Made by a program: the position numbers and the translations under genes. DNA of 64,000 nt from Cylindrotheca closterium. Taxonomy: Eukaryota; Bacillariophyta; Bacillariophyceae; Bacillariales; Bacillariaceae. The notes under the pieces were generated by a model. That model was not told the origin of the DNA. It searched no databases and worked only from the letters and a program-made list of their open reading frames with translations. The DNA lies in the NCBI GenBank assembly GCA_933822405.4, contig CAKOGP040000557.1, forward strand, positions 310,955-374,954, given 5' to 3'. Positions 29,605-43,318 of the stretch are shown here, in pieces. Each line of letters opens with the position of its first letter. Within the stretch, counting starts at the first letter, position 1.

Positions 29605-30528
29605 GATGGAAAATTGTGGTCAACGGCACACAAGTGTTTGTAACACCGAAAACACTTCCGATCATGTTTTGAGAGTTTCGTGACAGATTTGATGTCTTGG
29701 TACTTTGCAACGGTAGAACCGTACGTCAGACCAATCGGACTATTCGAATTTGAGCCGAATTTGTGAGTCAACAATATATCCAATGAGACACGGCTTGCTC
29801 AGATGACATTATCCCATGCGAAATTGCAGACCTCTGCCAGTAGTCGGTAGTATATCTTCCTTCTGTGAAAAGGAATTGTAGTTCCTGTATGTCAAAGTTT
29901 CATCGTGTAAACCATCGTGTAAACCAGACAATTAGACTGACAATGGTAATCATATGGAAAGATATTGTGGGCTACAGACAGTAGCGAGTACCCACCGATA
30001 AGAAGAGTACAGTGCCCTAGCTGCTTCTGATCAAAGTACTGTAAAGTCAGTCGCGAGTCAAATTCAAACACGGTTCTCCAACCATGCGATGAGTGTATCG
30101 TATGCACAAGGTTTGCTGGAGCAGACTAGGCAACGATGTTATTAATAGCTATTGAACACAATGAAAACGTTTCCATATGCTAGTGAATGAACGTTTGGAA
30201 GGTTGACAGTAACTGTGGGCTTGGCAGTTGAACTAGGTAGAATACATCTCAAAATTACATTGATGGTTCTTCTAATTCCAATATCAGCCACTTACTTGGG
30301 TGATAGCTTAGTAAAACGATTGGGTTGAGATGTGATGCCATTGCAATCAGCTTTGGGGTTCTTTGCCACCCGATTCAGGGTCAATATTTTGGGGTTCTTT
30401 CTAACCACGTCATCGAACAATCCGACTGGTTCAACATTTCCATCTGGCACCCGATCGAAGTTTGCGAATCATCACCTCAACGACCGTTCAACACCAATCC
30501 AAGATCATCCCTGTGTCCAGCTAAAAAG
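29605..30528. other. Spacer, no gene recognised
   Basis: Apart from a tandem duplication of CATCGTGTAAAC at 29901-29924, nothing stands out. It should include promoters for the proline dehydrogenase (minus) and plastid-protein (plus) genes. Confidence 0.5.
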
Positions 30529-31188
30529 ATGAAGTTCTCCAAATCCCTCCTTGCCGTTGTTGCATTGGCCAGCGCCCCAGGTGTTTCTGCATTTGCCCCT
30601 GCCTCCAATGGTCAAGCAAAGACTACCTCCCTCAACATGATAAATGAGGAATCCATGAAGAAGGCCGCCACCACCTTTGCTGCCGCAGCCTTCCTCATGT
30701 CCAATGTTGCTGCTGCCGCGCCTGCCTTCGCTGTCGATGACATGGACTTTGGAAGCACCCAAGTGATTGCTGCCCGATCTGGAGGTCGCGCTGGAGGTCG
30801 ATCCTCTGCTCGTGCTCCCTCTCGTGCTCCTTCGCGTTCGGCACCTTCTCGATCCACCACTGTGATCAACCGAAGCACCTACATTGCCCCCCCCGTCTAC
30901 AGCAGCCCTGTGTACGTCGCTCCTTACAACCCAATGCCCGGACTCGGTCTTTCCTTTGGTTTGAATGCCATGAACCAAATTGGTAACGACATGCGCGACT
31001 ACCGTCAAGAGGGTGAGATTCGTGACACTCGTAGTGAGTTGATGCGCAGCCAAGCACGTGAAGCTGAGATGGAGGCACGATTGAGACAACTTGAGGCCCA
31101 ACAGCAGGGACAACTCAGCGCACAACAGCAACAACAACTCATGATGCAAATGCAACAACAACAGATGTTACAACAACAAGCAAAGTAG
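30529..31188 (+). CDS. Plastid-targeted (probably thylakoid) small protein of unknown function
   Basis: 219 residues from the ATG at 30529; the open frame continues upstream, but this start gives a proper bipartite presequence. The signal peptide MKFSKSLLAVVALASAPGVS ends at SA|FAP, the diatom plastid import motif. A second hydrophobic stretch (FAAAAFLMSNVAAAAPAFA) suggests onward transport to the thylakoid. The mature part is Gly/Arg/Ser-rich (SGGRAGGRSSARAPSRAPS), then a Tyr/Pro segment (YIAPPVYSSPVYVAPYNP), a Met/Gln-rich amphipathic coiled coil and a poly-Gln tail. I know no named family. Confidence 0.75.
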   Translation: MKFSKSLLAVVALASAPGVSAFAPASNGQAKTTSLNMINEESMKKAATTFAAAAFLMSNVAAAAPAFAVDDMDFGSTQVIAARSGGRAGGRSSARAPSRAPSRSAPSRSTTVINRSTYIAPPVYSSPVYVAPYNPMPGLGLSFGLNAMNQIGNDMRDYRQEGEIRDTRSELMRSQAREAEMEARLRQLEAQQQGQLSAQQQQQLMMQMQQQQMLQQQAK

Positions 31189-31547
31189 AGCATCATCCTT
31201 GGCTAATTTCAACTAGATCATGATTTTGGAACTGTTGACATTTGTAGCTCCGCACAAGAAAATTGATTCATCTAGTTTGCCTCGAGACAACGAGTTTGTA
31301 GTCTAAAACATAGTAAGTATTCCAAAACCAATGTCACACGTCCAAAAAGATAAAAGATCTATTTGCATTAAATCACTAGCAACACAATCCCAATTCTGCA
31401 ACATCCAGACAGCACAACACTAACATAGACACGAAGTGTGGGGCCATCAAAGATATAAGGACATTACAGAAATCCGACTTTGGGGAGGGACGATGCGCCA
31501 CACGATGTTCGCATTTTGTTACAGTTTGTTGGAGCAGAAGAAGAAGT
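31189..31547. other. 3' region between plastid protein and beta-tubulin
   Basis: Convergent 3' ends; no gene or repeat recognised. Confidence 0.5.
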
Positions 31548-33763
<2,216 letters not shown>

Positions 33764-36700
33764 ATGGAAGAAAAGGAGGAGGCTGAGAGTTCGGTCCAAG
33801 ATGGAGCTTCAGAAGTTGCTTCGTCGCAAAGTTCAGTCTTTCTGGAATCTGAATTGGCTTTTCAACTAATTGAAACAATCACAATTACCACAGTCTTAAG
33901 CCAAAGCCAAGCGAAGGAATGCGATGATGCCTTGAGTCGAATACGGAAAATCTTTGATAAATACCTCGACCTTCCATCGTTGATGGACAAACATATTGGA
34001 AAGATAGTTGGCTTACTGACAAAGGCTGCGCAAGAGATTATGGCTTCCGATCTCATGGACCAGTTTTGGGATTCTTGTCTTCCACGAGTATTGTCGGCAC
34101 TCTATTCTCTGTCCAAAGTCCGTGGTAGAAAGCGAGTCCAAAAGTTTCTACCGCACACAGTGGATGATGTGGAAGTAGTCTTTGAAGCATTACGAAAGCT
34201 AGATGACTTGCGCAAGAATCATTCACAATCTGACGCAATGGCTGAAGGACCACAACTTTGGGAATCCATTCATTCATTGTGGAATTGGGTGGGGATCTTA
34301 AGTTTGGTACCCTTTAAGTCTTCCATTATTGTCGACGAGAAGAAAATATCTGACTTGATTGCACTGGGGAAGACGCACCTCTCGGATCCAGGTCCCATTC
34401 GGGAAATGGCGGCAAGCTGCTTGGCATCCTGGTTGTCACGGCCAGAATTTGAAGGAACAGATTTGGTATCCTTTGTCAAATGGTCCACTGAGATTCTGAT
34501 AGATATATCCTTCGATCGACGAAACGTGTTTTTGACCATGGGTTGCCTACAAACACTCGTTTCTATACTCAAGACTTCAAAGGCAAAGCGTGAAACTCTA
34601 ATCTCATTGATGGAACCGTTGTGGAATACAATTTCCAAGCTCTCGGAGAGCAATCCATCCAATCTGCTGCTCCGCAAAAATCTGATCAAATGGTGGACGC
34701 GTTTAGGGTGTGCCTATCTTCCTCCTCGAGTTGCATCTTGGCGGTATCAACGTGGACGTAGGTCGCTGATGGCCAACCTTTCGCAAAAAAAGTCACAGGA
34801 AGGCGATGATGCTGTTTCGGAGGATTCGTCTTCTTCTAGGAGCTCAGAAGATGACTTCTTCTTTGTACCAGACGAAGTGGAAGAAGCAATGGGACATGTG
34901 GTTGGTGGTCTGACAGATCCATCTACGATTGTGAGATGGTCCGCTGCCAAAGGGGTTGGTCGGCTCGCCGAGCGCCTACCCAAGCTATGTGGTGAAGATG
35001 TCGTAGATGCTCTGCTGCAATTGCTGGAAGATGTGGAAAAGGATAACGACTGGCATGGAGCATGTCTCGCGTTTGCCGAGTTAGCCAGACGGGGGCTTCT
35101 GTTGCCTCACAGGTTTGAAGAGGTGATCCCAAAAATTGCACAAGCACTCCATGTACGACTTTTGAAGTTCAGGTCTGTCGATGTCAACTTGCTAAATCCA
35201 AAGCAAACACTCACACCCCTTTTGGTAAATATAGTACGATGTCCCACGGCGTCAAACCAGTGTGGGAGCTCATGTCCGGGATGCCGCCTGCTATACGTGA
35301 GTTGTTGTTTTGCAATGATTGCATCCACTACATCATTCCGCGATGTGAGAACTGGTACTAATCTTGTCTTGCACAGATACTGGGCATTTGCTCGGGCCTA
35401 TTCTCCTGAAATGTTGAGGCCATTTGCGCCGCAGCTGAGTGAATCTGTGGTGGTTGCCTTTCTGTTTGACCGTGAGGTCAATTGCCGACGGGCTGCCAGT
35501 GCTGCCTTCCAAGAATTTGTAGGGCGGCAGGGGGCTCAGAACTTTAAGCACGGGATCTCAATACTGACTACAGCTGATTACTTCTCTTTGGGAAATCGAA
35601 TTGATGCCTACAAAATAATATCCTTGCATGTTGCACAATATGATGAATACAGGAGAGCCATGATAAAGAATTTGTATAACATCAAATTACAACACTGGGA
35701 CAAAGCCATCCGTACTCTTGCATCGCAGGCTCTTGGAAATCTGACACATTTGGATACGGAATACATTGAATCAACTACCATACCACAGTTGTTGGAGAAT
35801 AGTCTGGACCCAAGGAACGTTCAGCTTCGCCATGGCGCTGTTCTCGGGCTGGCGGAAATTGTAAATGCTTACAGTCGCTTGGTGAAAGAAGAAGTGCCTT
35901 TAGACCGCCTCTTGAAGGAAGAGACATTATCCAGTCTTGCTGAACTAGTCCCTGTAATCGAAAAGAAACGACTGTATCGTGGGAGAGGTGGCGAGCAGAT
36001 GAGACAGGCTGTCTGTCGTCTCATCGAGTGCATATCAATCGCAAAGATTCCTATGACTGTCCCCCAACAAGTAAGACCAAGTGGTGTATTCAATACGTGA
36101 TGTTGCCTCGAACTAACAGGTCTTCGTTTTCGTCTTCATCCGAAGGTACGATTACTCGATTCCATTGATGCATGTATTCCACACCCAAACGAAGTAATCC
36201 AGTTCCAGGCGGGCATGGCTCTTGAGGCTTTGATGCGATCATACTTTCCTGTCAGTGCAAAGGGACCTTCGGATCGGCTACAAAAGCGAGTCTTCGACAA
36301 GTATGTCAAAGAAGTAAAGACAAGCATCAACCCGGCTGTTACCAGAGGATTTGCGTTGGCGCTTGGCCATCTACCTCCAAAGCTTCTAGCTCCATCTGAA
36401 AAGCTTCTGACGACTGTACTGTCAACTCTATGCAAAATATCCCGACCTGATGCAACAGTTGGTTCTGACAAGGATGCCGAAACCAGGCGAAATTCCCTAG
36501 TCGCTCTAGCACGGATATGCAAGACTGTCGGGATTGACGAGGGGCCACCGAGCGATGCACCGTTTGTGGTTAATTTGACAGAGCGTCAAGTCAAGTACGT
36601 CTTTGAAGCTTTTTTTCGCGGTCTCGAAGATTACAACAAAGAACGTCGGGGAGACGTTGGATCCATGTCTCGGATTGCGGCGATGGAAGGTCTTGAGGCA

Positions 36701-37760
36701 TTGACTGTATTGGCAACAAGAACAAAACTTCCAAATGCATTCTTTTCGGAAGAAATTGCGACCAAAATTGTCGGAGGCCTGCTGAAACAACTATCGGAAA
36801 AGCTGGATGCAGTGCGATTGAAGGCTGGAGAGTGTCTTGTACGGATCCTGCGGCATTGCGATCCGCCAATACCCTACATTTCAAGTCGTGGCGAGCTTTA
36901 CTCTGCGCTGAAAATCGAAACCGACATCAATTGGGGCGATGCATCCGTAGTTTTTCCTCTTGTCATGAGTGCTGCCCAGATTGATACCTACTTCTCGCAT
37001 ATTATTTCTGGCTTGATTGTTAGCGTTGGTTGTCTGACACAGAGTGTAAGCAAGAATGCATCTTCCGTCCTACTGCAGTGGGTGAAACATGCCAGCAAGG
37101 AAGATGTTGATCGACTTGGAAATGGTGAGTTTGTCATTTTATCCTGTTGTGTAGAAGTATTTTTCATGCTTCTCACAAATATTTCTGACACAACTGCATT
37201 ATAGGTTTCTTGAAACTATTCGAAGAACACCAACATGAAGGACGGGTCGTCCTTCCTTTGCTAAAGACCATTGCACTATTGATGGAACGCGTGGCGATTG
37301 ATCAACTCATTAATGATGCCGCATTCGTATCATCTCTGTGCACACTGCTACGCGAAGAAGAGAAAGGTTGCAAGGATGTACATCGACTGACTTCTATTGT
37401 TTCAGTAACACTCGGTCTTGTAGGAACAAGTGGTGAAATAGAAAAGGTAAAGATTCATGTTATGAATTGTTGTGATTTGTGTTCGTTATCCCCGCTAATT
37501 CTTCCCCTCTACTGCAGGAGCCTCTAGCATTTGTTTGCACAATGCTCAAACACCCTTTCCCCAGGGTGCGACGCATTGCGGCGGAGAACCTCTACGTGCG
37601 ACTGCTGGAATCACCGGACCTTGATGGCGACAATCCAGCGCTAGAGTTGCTCTTGACGAATCCGTGGGACAGCGATCAGTCTCCTTTGAATGTGAAGAAG
37701 ATGGCTTCTGAGTTGGCGAGTGCCCTTGGAGTCGAATTGCTTCCCTCTGAAGAGGGATGA
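33764..37760 (+). CDS. TBCD: Tubulin-folding cofactor D (TBCD)
   Basis: Six exons: 33764..35152, 35235..35296, 35377..36070, 36146..37124, 37205..37446 and 37518..37760. The product is 1202 residues, close to the family length. It is an alpha-helical HEAT/ARM-type protein. The second and third exons are supported by the restored motif YDVPRRQTSVGAHVRDAACY|TYWAFARAY, which is characteristic of TBCD and is broken by two short introns that happen to leave long open frames. The fourth exon begins VRLLDSIDACIPHPNEVIQ. TBCD captures beta-tubulin from cofactor A and joins TBCE and TBCC to assemble the heterodimer. A Ser/Glu-rich acidic insertion lies near residues 345-370. It ends 35 bp from the stop of the convergent HSF gene. 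Confidence 0.93.
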
Positions 37761-37795
37761 TGATTCACCTACCAATTCAGCAATTGCTACGTTAT

Positions 37796-39151
37796 CTAGA
37801 CATCAACCTTTTCAGATACATCAGTATTATCCAAGACGATGTCCACGTTCTCCGTCTTTGCTTCTGGTGGCTTCATTTCGCCTCCCTCGGTAGTAGCTTC
37901 CAGCGAGACCTTCTCTTGGCACTGCTGAGGCATCATGGGATACGGGAAAGGAAAAGAACCGTACGGTTGGGGCATAGATTGAGGAGCACCTGTAATGATG
38001 TACAGTAACATATAAGAAATATAGCAATTTTTTCAGCAGCTGCGTCTTCAAAACATACCATTCTTTCCAAATTGCGCAGCAGCGTACGGATGCAGTCCAG
38101 GAGGATGAGTTTGAGCAATCGTGTATGGGCCTGCAACTCCGGCAGGCATCGGGTACATGTATGGTGTAAACATGTGAGGTGGTATCATGTGGTGCATAGG
38201 AATATGCTGTGGAAAATTGCTTGCTACATCTGGGAGTGTTGGAAGGGAGTAGAAATCTGGCTCCGAATCTGGGTCGTCGGGTTGTTTTGGAACTCCCTTG
38301 ATTCGAACTCTCTGCATATTGACGCAGAGGCCTGGTCGTCCTCTTAGAAATCGCTCATGATAATAGCCTCCAGTATCCGGACCACGAGTGATTCGTTTGA
38401 AGCCGTACAAATTTAACTGTCGTTGAAAGCTTTGGACTCGGGTTTGCCGAAAGTATCTGGTCATTATCTCTGCTTCAAATCTTTTTGGTTTGTGAATATT
38501 GAACGCTCTCCCATGTGGACAGAATGATACAATATCAGCCTTTCCTTCATATTCTGTTTGTCTTAGCATTCTTTGGAAAAAGGTGAGTGGATGCATACCG
38601 GTAGATAGATTGTCGATACATGTCCATATGCATCATTCAGAACAAACGTACCTGTGCAGCTTGACTGGGAAAACTTCCATAACCCCGCCCCGATTCCTCC
38701 CGTCAGGAACGGGGTCCGAGAGTTTGGAATAGTCTTTATAGCCACCCTTGGATTCCTCCTCCTCAGGTGTACCGGTATCATCATCCTTGCTTCCCACAGC
38801 GTCCCCCGTCAAGCCTCTTACGATAGCTTGATAAGGTGGAACGTATTGGACGTACGGGTTCGGGAGCTGAGGTTGGGCTTGAGGATAGTTGGGCATGGGG
38901 GCGGCGATAGTGCTGCTCTCTTGGCCTTCCGAAACCTTGCTCTCACTAGAATCACCATATTTCTCCTTGTCTACCGGTATCGCGGGAGGAATAGAGCCTT
39001 CATCTTTGCGTTCGGGATCCCCTTCCGATCGTGTCACTTCAGGAGTAGATTCTTCTCCCTTCTTTTCAGTCTTCACGTCTAAAGCTTCCTTGCTTTCTGT
39101 TGATTCAGTCAGGTCCTCTGCAGCACTCATAGTCTCGCTTTCAGCTGTCAT
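37796..39151 (-). CDS. Heat-shock-factor-type transcription factor, gene A
   Basis: Exons 38652..39151, 38059..38570 and 37796..37989 on the minus strand, 401 residues from the ATG at 39151. An acidic, Glu/Ser/Thr-rich N-terminal region of about 150 residues precedes the HSF DNA-binding domain. The domain reads FPVKLHRMLRQTEYEGKADI, VSFCPHGRAFNIHKPKRF, then SFQRQLNLYGFKRITRG and GGYYHERFLRGRP. An intron splits the domain inside KLH|RML. The usual Trp of the ISW motif is Phe here (VSFCPHG). After the domain the protein is Met/Pro/His-rich. No heptad oligomerisation region is obvious. The nuclear role and targets are unknown. Confidence 0.88.
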
Positions 39152-39606
39152 GTCCAATGCGATATTTGTAGCGCGTTCGTTTGATGGGAACACAACCGTT
39201 TCGGTGTTCGTGTGCAACGAAGGCTTGTTGCAAATGTTGATTGATGTCAGTAGCAGAGCACTCTGTAATTGCTATGTTTGCCAAGTTGTTAAATATTGGA
39301 TCAGCTGGTACCTGGCGCTGGGTACAGTTTGTACGGAGCTGATTTGCTAAGGAACAAAGCCAGCCGGCAGATGAGTTATTACTGAGGCTACAGAGCTGTT
39401 ACCTTCTGTTGAGTGTTCTTTGTTCACACAAAACTACAATAGTACCGGTGGCAGCTAAACTTCTGTACTACCATGCGATAGGGAACTAACTGGCAATGCA
39501 TGTATAATAAACGTTCAGTTATTTTGCCGTACAGCTATACATTCACTTGTTCAAATATGGCATCAATCGGCATGTGTACCCCATTTCAGTTGTTCAGTAT
39601 TTTTAC
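39152..39606. other. Spacer between HSF genes A and B
   Basis: No gene or repeat recognised. Confidence 0.5.
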
Positions 39607-40995
39607 CTAGTCCAATAGGCGACAAAGGACGCGGGAGAGTTCGGCATCGCTGGACAATGCGTTATCTCCAATAGGATCAAAAATGTTGCTAAAGTCCACT
39701 GCTTGTTGCACGCTGTTGTTGACAGAATCTTGAGAAAAGCTATCAAGCAGCAACTCGCTGATTTCATTATCATCGAGTGAGTTTTGGTTGGGCAACATTG
39801 GGGGCATTTGATACTTGGCGGGACTGGGAAGTCTTGCAGCAGCCAAGCCGGGATGGATTAGGCTTCTAGACATGGTTGCAAGTGGTGAATAGTTGGAAGA
39901 GTTTTCAACAATGGTTGCTGCAGCCTGGGGCAATTGTTCTTGGTAGGACTGTCTCCAGACATCTTGTTCTTGTTGTGGCGAGGATGCGAAGGGTGTTGGG
40001 GCAATGGCTTCGCGGGCGTACATTTGATTGGGGTAACCATCATCTGAGTTATCACAATCACTAGTTTGAGGAGTGACATGCATGGGAGACTTGACAGGAG
40101 GCTGTTGTTGGAGGAAAAGAGAGAGCATACAGGTTAGGCGATTGATTCATTTTCTTCCAAGAATTTCAAGGTAGTACTTCGTTCTACGTACCATCAAGTA
40201 GAAATTGGGTTCGCGTTCGGGGCTACTGGCAGCCTTGAATCGAGTGCCCTTCACCTTGGTGCGGACCATGCGATTGCAGAGGAATGTCTTGCCGCGAAGA
40301 AAGAGTTCGTGGTAGTAACCACCACTGTCATCACCACGAGTGATGCGGTTGAATCCATATAGATTCAATTGCCGTTGAAAGCTGGTGAGCTTGGTCTGGC
40401 GAAAGTATCCTGGCATTACGTGATCAGCAAACTCTTTGGGCTTGTGAATCACAAAGCACCTTCCATGAGGTTGCCATGAGATGATATGGCTAAGTCCATC
40501 GGCTTCAACTTGGTCCAAGATAGCGTGAAGCTTGATAGGGAAGGAAATGGAGACTCCACCACGGCGATCGGTGGGGTCAGCTTGATCATATTCTTCCGTA
40601 TCATTGGCGTGATCGTGATAGTCGTGGACCACAAAGTGACGATCATTTTGCTTGGCAGTCTTGCCTGGCTTTTGAGGTTTGCGACGACGCTTAGGCTTGG
40701 GCTTTGTTGGAATGGCGCTTCGGGCAAGCTGGTAAGATTGCAAGGCAGAGAAAGTAGTTGGGATTCCGTAAGAAGGACCTGTGTATTCCGCCTTTCCCGT
40801 GGGCATCGTGGAGTTGTTGTCCGTTTGGACAGTTCGTGTTGGGACAGTCTCTCGTGCTTGATTGGCCAAAGCAGATTCATTTAGACTGTTTGCCATGAGA
40901 TATTGAGCATTGACTGCTCCTGTTTGGAGCTCTAGAAGCTGTTGCGCTCGTGCTCGACGACGGAACGCGGCAATGGTGCTGTTGGGATTACACAT
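39607..40995 (-). CDS. Heat-shock-factor-type transcription factor, gene B
   Basis: Exons 40192..40995 and 39607..40101, 90-nt intron, 432 residues. Before the DNA-binding domain lies a basic patch, KPKPKRRRKPQKPGKTAKQN, a likely nuclear signal, and then DRHFVVHDYHDHAND, shared with gene C. The domain reads FPIKLHAILDQVEADGLSHI, ISWQPHGRCFVIHKPKEF, SFQRQLNLYGFNRITRG and GGYYHELFLRG. The intron follows EPNFYLM just after the domain, the same place as in gene C. The second exon is Gln/Pro/Ser-rich with an acidic C-terminal segment (FSNIFDPIGDN), which resembles FRNIFDPN in gene C and may be an activation motif. Confidence 0.9.
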
Positions 40996-41520
40996 TCTTC
41001 AATTCAGTAACAGTGCGTTTGGTTTGTGAGTTCGCTGTGGTTTGGTTTGGTTCGGGTTTGGGTTGCACGCACAGCGTTGTGTTGATGGATACAAGAGATT
41101 CGACTTTTGTGCCTGATGAGAAATGGGCGATGCGGTAAGGACAGCCAGTGTTTGCTGCTGTTTCCTGAGTGTTCAACAGGTACCAGGTACCGTATAGAGT
41201 AACGATCGGGGTTCGGTTTTGTGAAGGTGAAATTATCCATCTGTCGTGCGTAAAATCAGTCAATCTTTTGTTGTGCGTTAAGTAGATAAATCTTTGCGTT
41301 AAGTGCGTTAAGGACGCATAATCGAAACGGAGAAATTTAGAAATTTGTTGTGAAGGTTGAGATCATCTTCAAAACTCAAAAAGGATGCTCAAAATCATCT
41401 ACCGTGACGACTCATTGGACTCTTCCATATATGTGAAACTTTTCAGAATGCTTTTTTTACTACAACAACAACAACAACCCCAACAACCCCGACAACAATA
41501 ACAAAACCCCCAGAAACAGC
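40996..41520. promoter_or_regulatory. Region between HSF gene B and MATE gene
   Basis: 525 bp between divergent start codons. A short repeated motif AAGTGCGTTAAG-like occurs near 41278-41318 and GGTACCAGGTACC near 41178. Otherwise no element recognised. Confidence 0.45.
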
Positions 41521-43173
41521 ATGACAATATTTGCCGCTCCAGAAGGAGAGCAAAAAGAAGTTTTATGGTACGACAAGAGTGAGCGAGAATGTTTGTCGAA
41601 ATTAGAGGCAGCCGAAACGAGTAAAGATGAGGGTGAAGAGTTTGACCTCTGGCAAGAATCCAAGTCTCTTTTGGGAATCGCTCTTCCCGCCGTTGCTGTA
41701 CAATTTAGCGTCCTGTTTATCTTTCCTCAAACAGCATCTATGGTGGGAAGAAATCTGGGAAAGGAACAATTGGCAGGATTCTCATTGGGGTCACTTGTGG
41801 GAAATTTGACTTGCCTTTCCGTCATGGTGGGTGCCTTGACAGCTGCTGACACACTTATGCCTAGAAGCTTTGCGGCGGAAAACTACGCAGAAATGGGAAG
41901 ATTGGCAGTTCGAGGAATGATTTTATGCAGCCTATTATTGATCCCACCAGTAATTCCACTATGTACAATGATGGAATGGGTGTTTGACAAGTTGGGCCAA
42001 GATCCAGAAGCTTCACATTTGGCAACTCAATGGATTCGGATATACTTGATTGGTGTTCCAGCGATGCTTTTGTTTCGAGTGGTCCAAAGTTTCTTGAACG
42101 CCCAACATCAAGTATGGCCCATGGTCTATTCCAGTCTTGCCGCTTGTTTTCTGGTACATCCCTTTTTGCTCAAGATCTTGGTATCAAGATTGGAATTCAT
42201 TGGTTCCAGTCTGGCCATTTGCATGACACAATACGTCATGATTGCTTTTCTGTTTGCGTACATGTGGTTCAATCCAGTCCACCAAAAGGAATCCTGGCCT
42301 GGAATGAGCAAAACATTTTTCCTCGAGTCCATTAGTCCCCGTCCAATGTTGGCGTTTTTGAGTCTGAGTATGGGAGGGGTTTTGAGTCTGAGCGAGTGGT
42401 GGTTTTGGTACGTCCGGTCCAAAGTGCATAACATTTGGTTGATGCATACATTGTACAACACAGTGGACACTACAAAACTCATTTATTTATTATTTATTGC
42501 AACCTGGGACAGGGAGACGGTTTGTTTCATTGTGGGTTCTTTTGGCGTCGTTCCGCTCTGTGTCCACACGATTGCCTACCAATTAGTCCCATTGCTGTTT
42601 ATGATTCCGCTGGGCATCATGATAGGCTTGACGGTAAGGCTTGGCCACTTGATTGCCTATGATGTCCCAAAAGCCAAAAAGTTGGCTGCCTGGTGCATGG
42701 GATTCACCACTCTTTTGGGATTGGTCGTGTCCACTCTGCTCTACAAGTTTCGAATTGGAATTGCCATGTTGTTTTCCACGGATGAAGAAGTCATTCAGGG
42801 ATGCAAGGAGATTTGGCCCAAACTGTGCTATTATATTTTCGTCTTGTACATTTTTGGAATCAACAGTGCCATTATGAGGGCTCTGGGAATGCAATGGCAA
42901 ATGGCTGCCATCATTTTTGGGTGTTTGTGGGTGGGGACACTACCAGCCTTGGCCTATTTTTCCATTCACCAGGGTGGTGGAATTGATGCAGTTTGGAGTA
43001 CCTTGCCCGTTTTCTATACGGGCATGCAATTCCTGTTGGCCTATTCCTACATTCGGGAGGATTGGTATGAAATAAGCAAAGAGATTAGGAGGCATGCGCT
43101 TGAGAGCGTAGAAGAAGCCAACGGCAAGCTTGTGAATGAAGAAACCAAGCTGCTCACGCAAGAATCTCGATAG
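41521..43173 (+). CDS. MATE-family multidrug/organic-cation efflux transporter
   Basis: Exons 41521..42407 and 42513..43173. The 105-nt intron is a multiple of three and free of stops, so the unspliced frame is also open. Splicing gives EWWFW|ETVCFIVGSFGVVPL, the conserved MATE sequence, and a 515-residue protein; the unspliced form would insert 35 residues there. About twelve membrane helices are visible, with family motifs near SLLGIALPAVAVQF, GFSLGSLVGNLTCLS and ALTAADTLMPRSFA in the N-lobe and HTIAYQLVPLLFMIPLGIMI in the C-lobe. It should export organic cations or metabolites using a proton or sodium gradient at the plasma membrane or vacuole. It sits between HSF genes B and C. Confidence 0.93.
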   Translation: MTIFAAPEGEQKEVLWYDKSERECLSKLEAAETSKDEGEEFDLWQESKSLLGIALPAVAVQFSVLFIFPQTASMVGRNLGKEQLAGFSLGSLVGNLTCLSVMVGALTAADTLMPRSFAAENYAEMGRLAVRGMILCSLLLIPPVIPLCTMMEWVFDKLGQDPEASHLATQWIRIYLIGVPAMLLFRVVQSFLNAQHQVWPMVYSSLAACFLVHPFLLKILVSRLEFIGSSLAICMTQYVMIAFLFAYMWFNPVHQKESWPGMSKTFFLESISPRPMLAFLSLSMGGVLSLSEWWFWYVRSKVHNIWLMHTLYNTVDTTKLIYLLFIATWDRETVCFIVGSFGVVPLCVHTIAYQLVPLLFMIPLGIMIGLTVRLGHLIAYDVPKAKKLAAWCMGFTTLLGLVVSTLLYKFRIGIAMLFSTDEEVIQGCKEIWPKLCYYIFVLYIFGINSAIMRALGMQWQMAAIIFGCLWVGTLPALAYFSIHQGGGIDAVWSTLPVFYTGMQFLLAYSYIREDWYEISKEIRRHALESVEEANGKLVNEETKLLTQESR

Positions 43174-43318
43174 AGAAACATTGAGCTATACCAATTAGAA
43201 TTGAAAAATAGTCTTAAGGGTATTATAAGTAAAAAATATAATTATAATATATAAGAATCTAAGAACATGGGTGCGTGTCCGTACCTACGGACACACTGAT
43301 CAGGTCTCTAAATCAAGT

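Noticed and set aside
33764..36100. TBCD read as one uninterrupted 778-codon exon
   Set aside because: The stretch 35153-35376 in that frame gives unrelated sequence, while removing two short introns restores the conserved YDVxR and HVRDAACYxYWAFARAY text.
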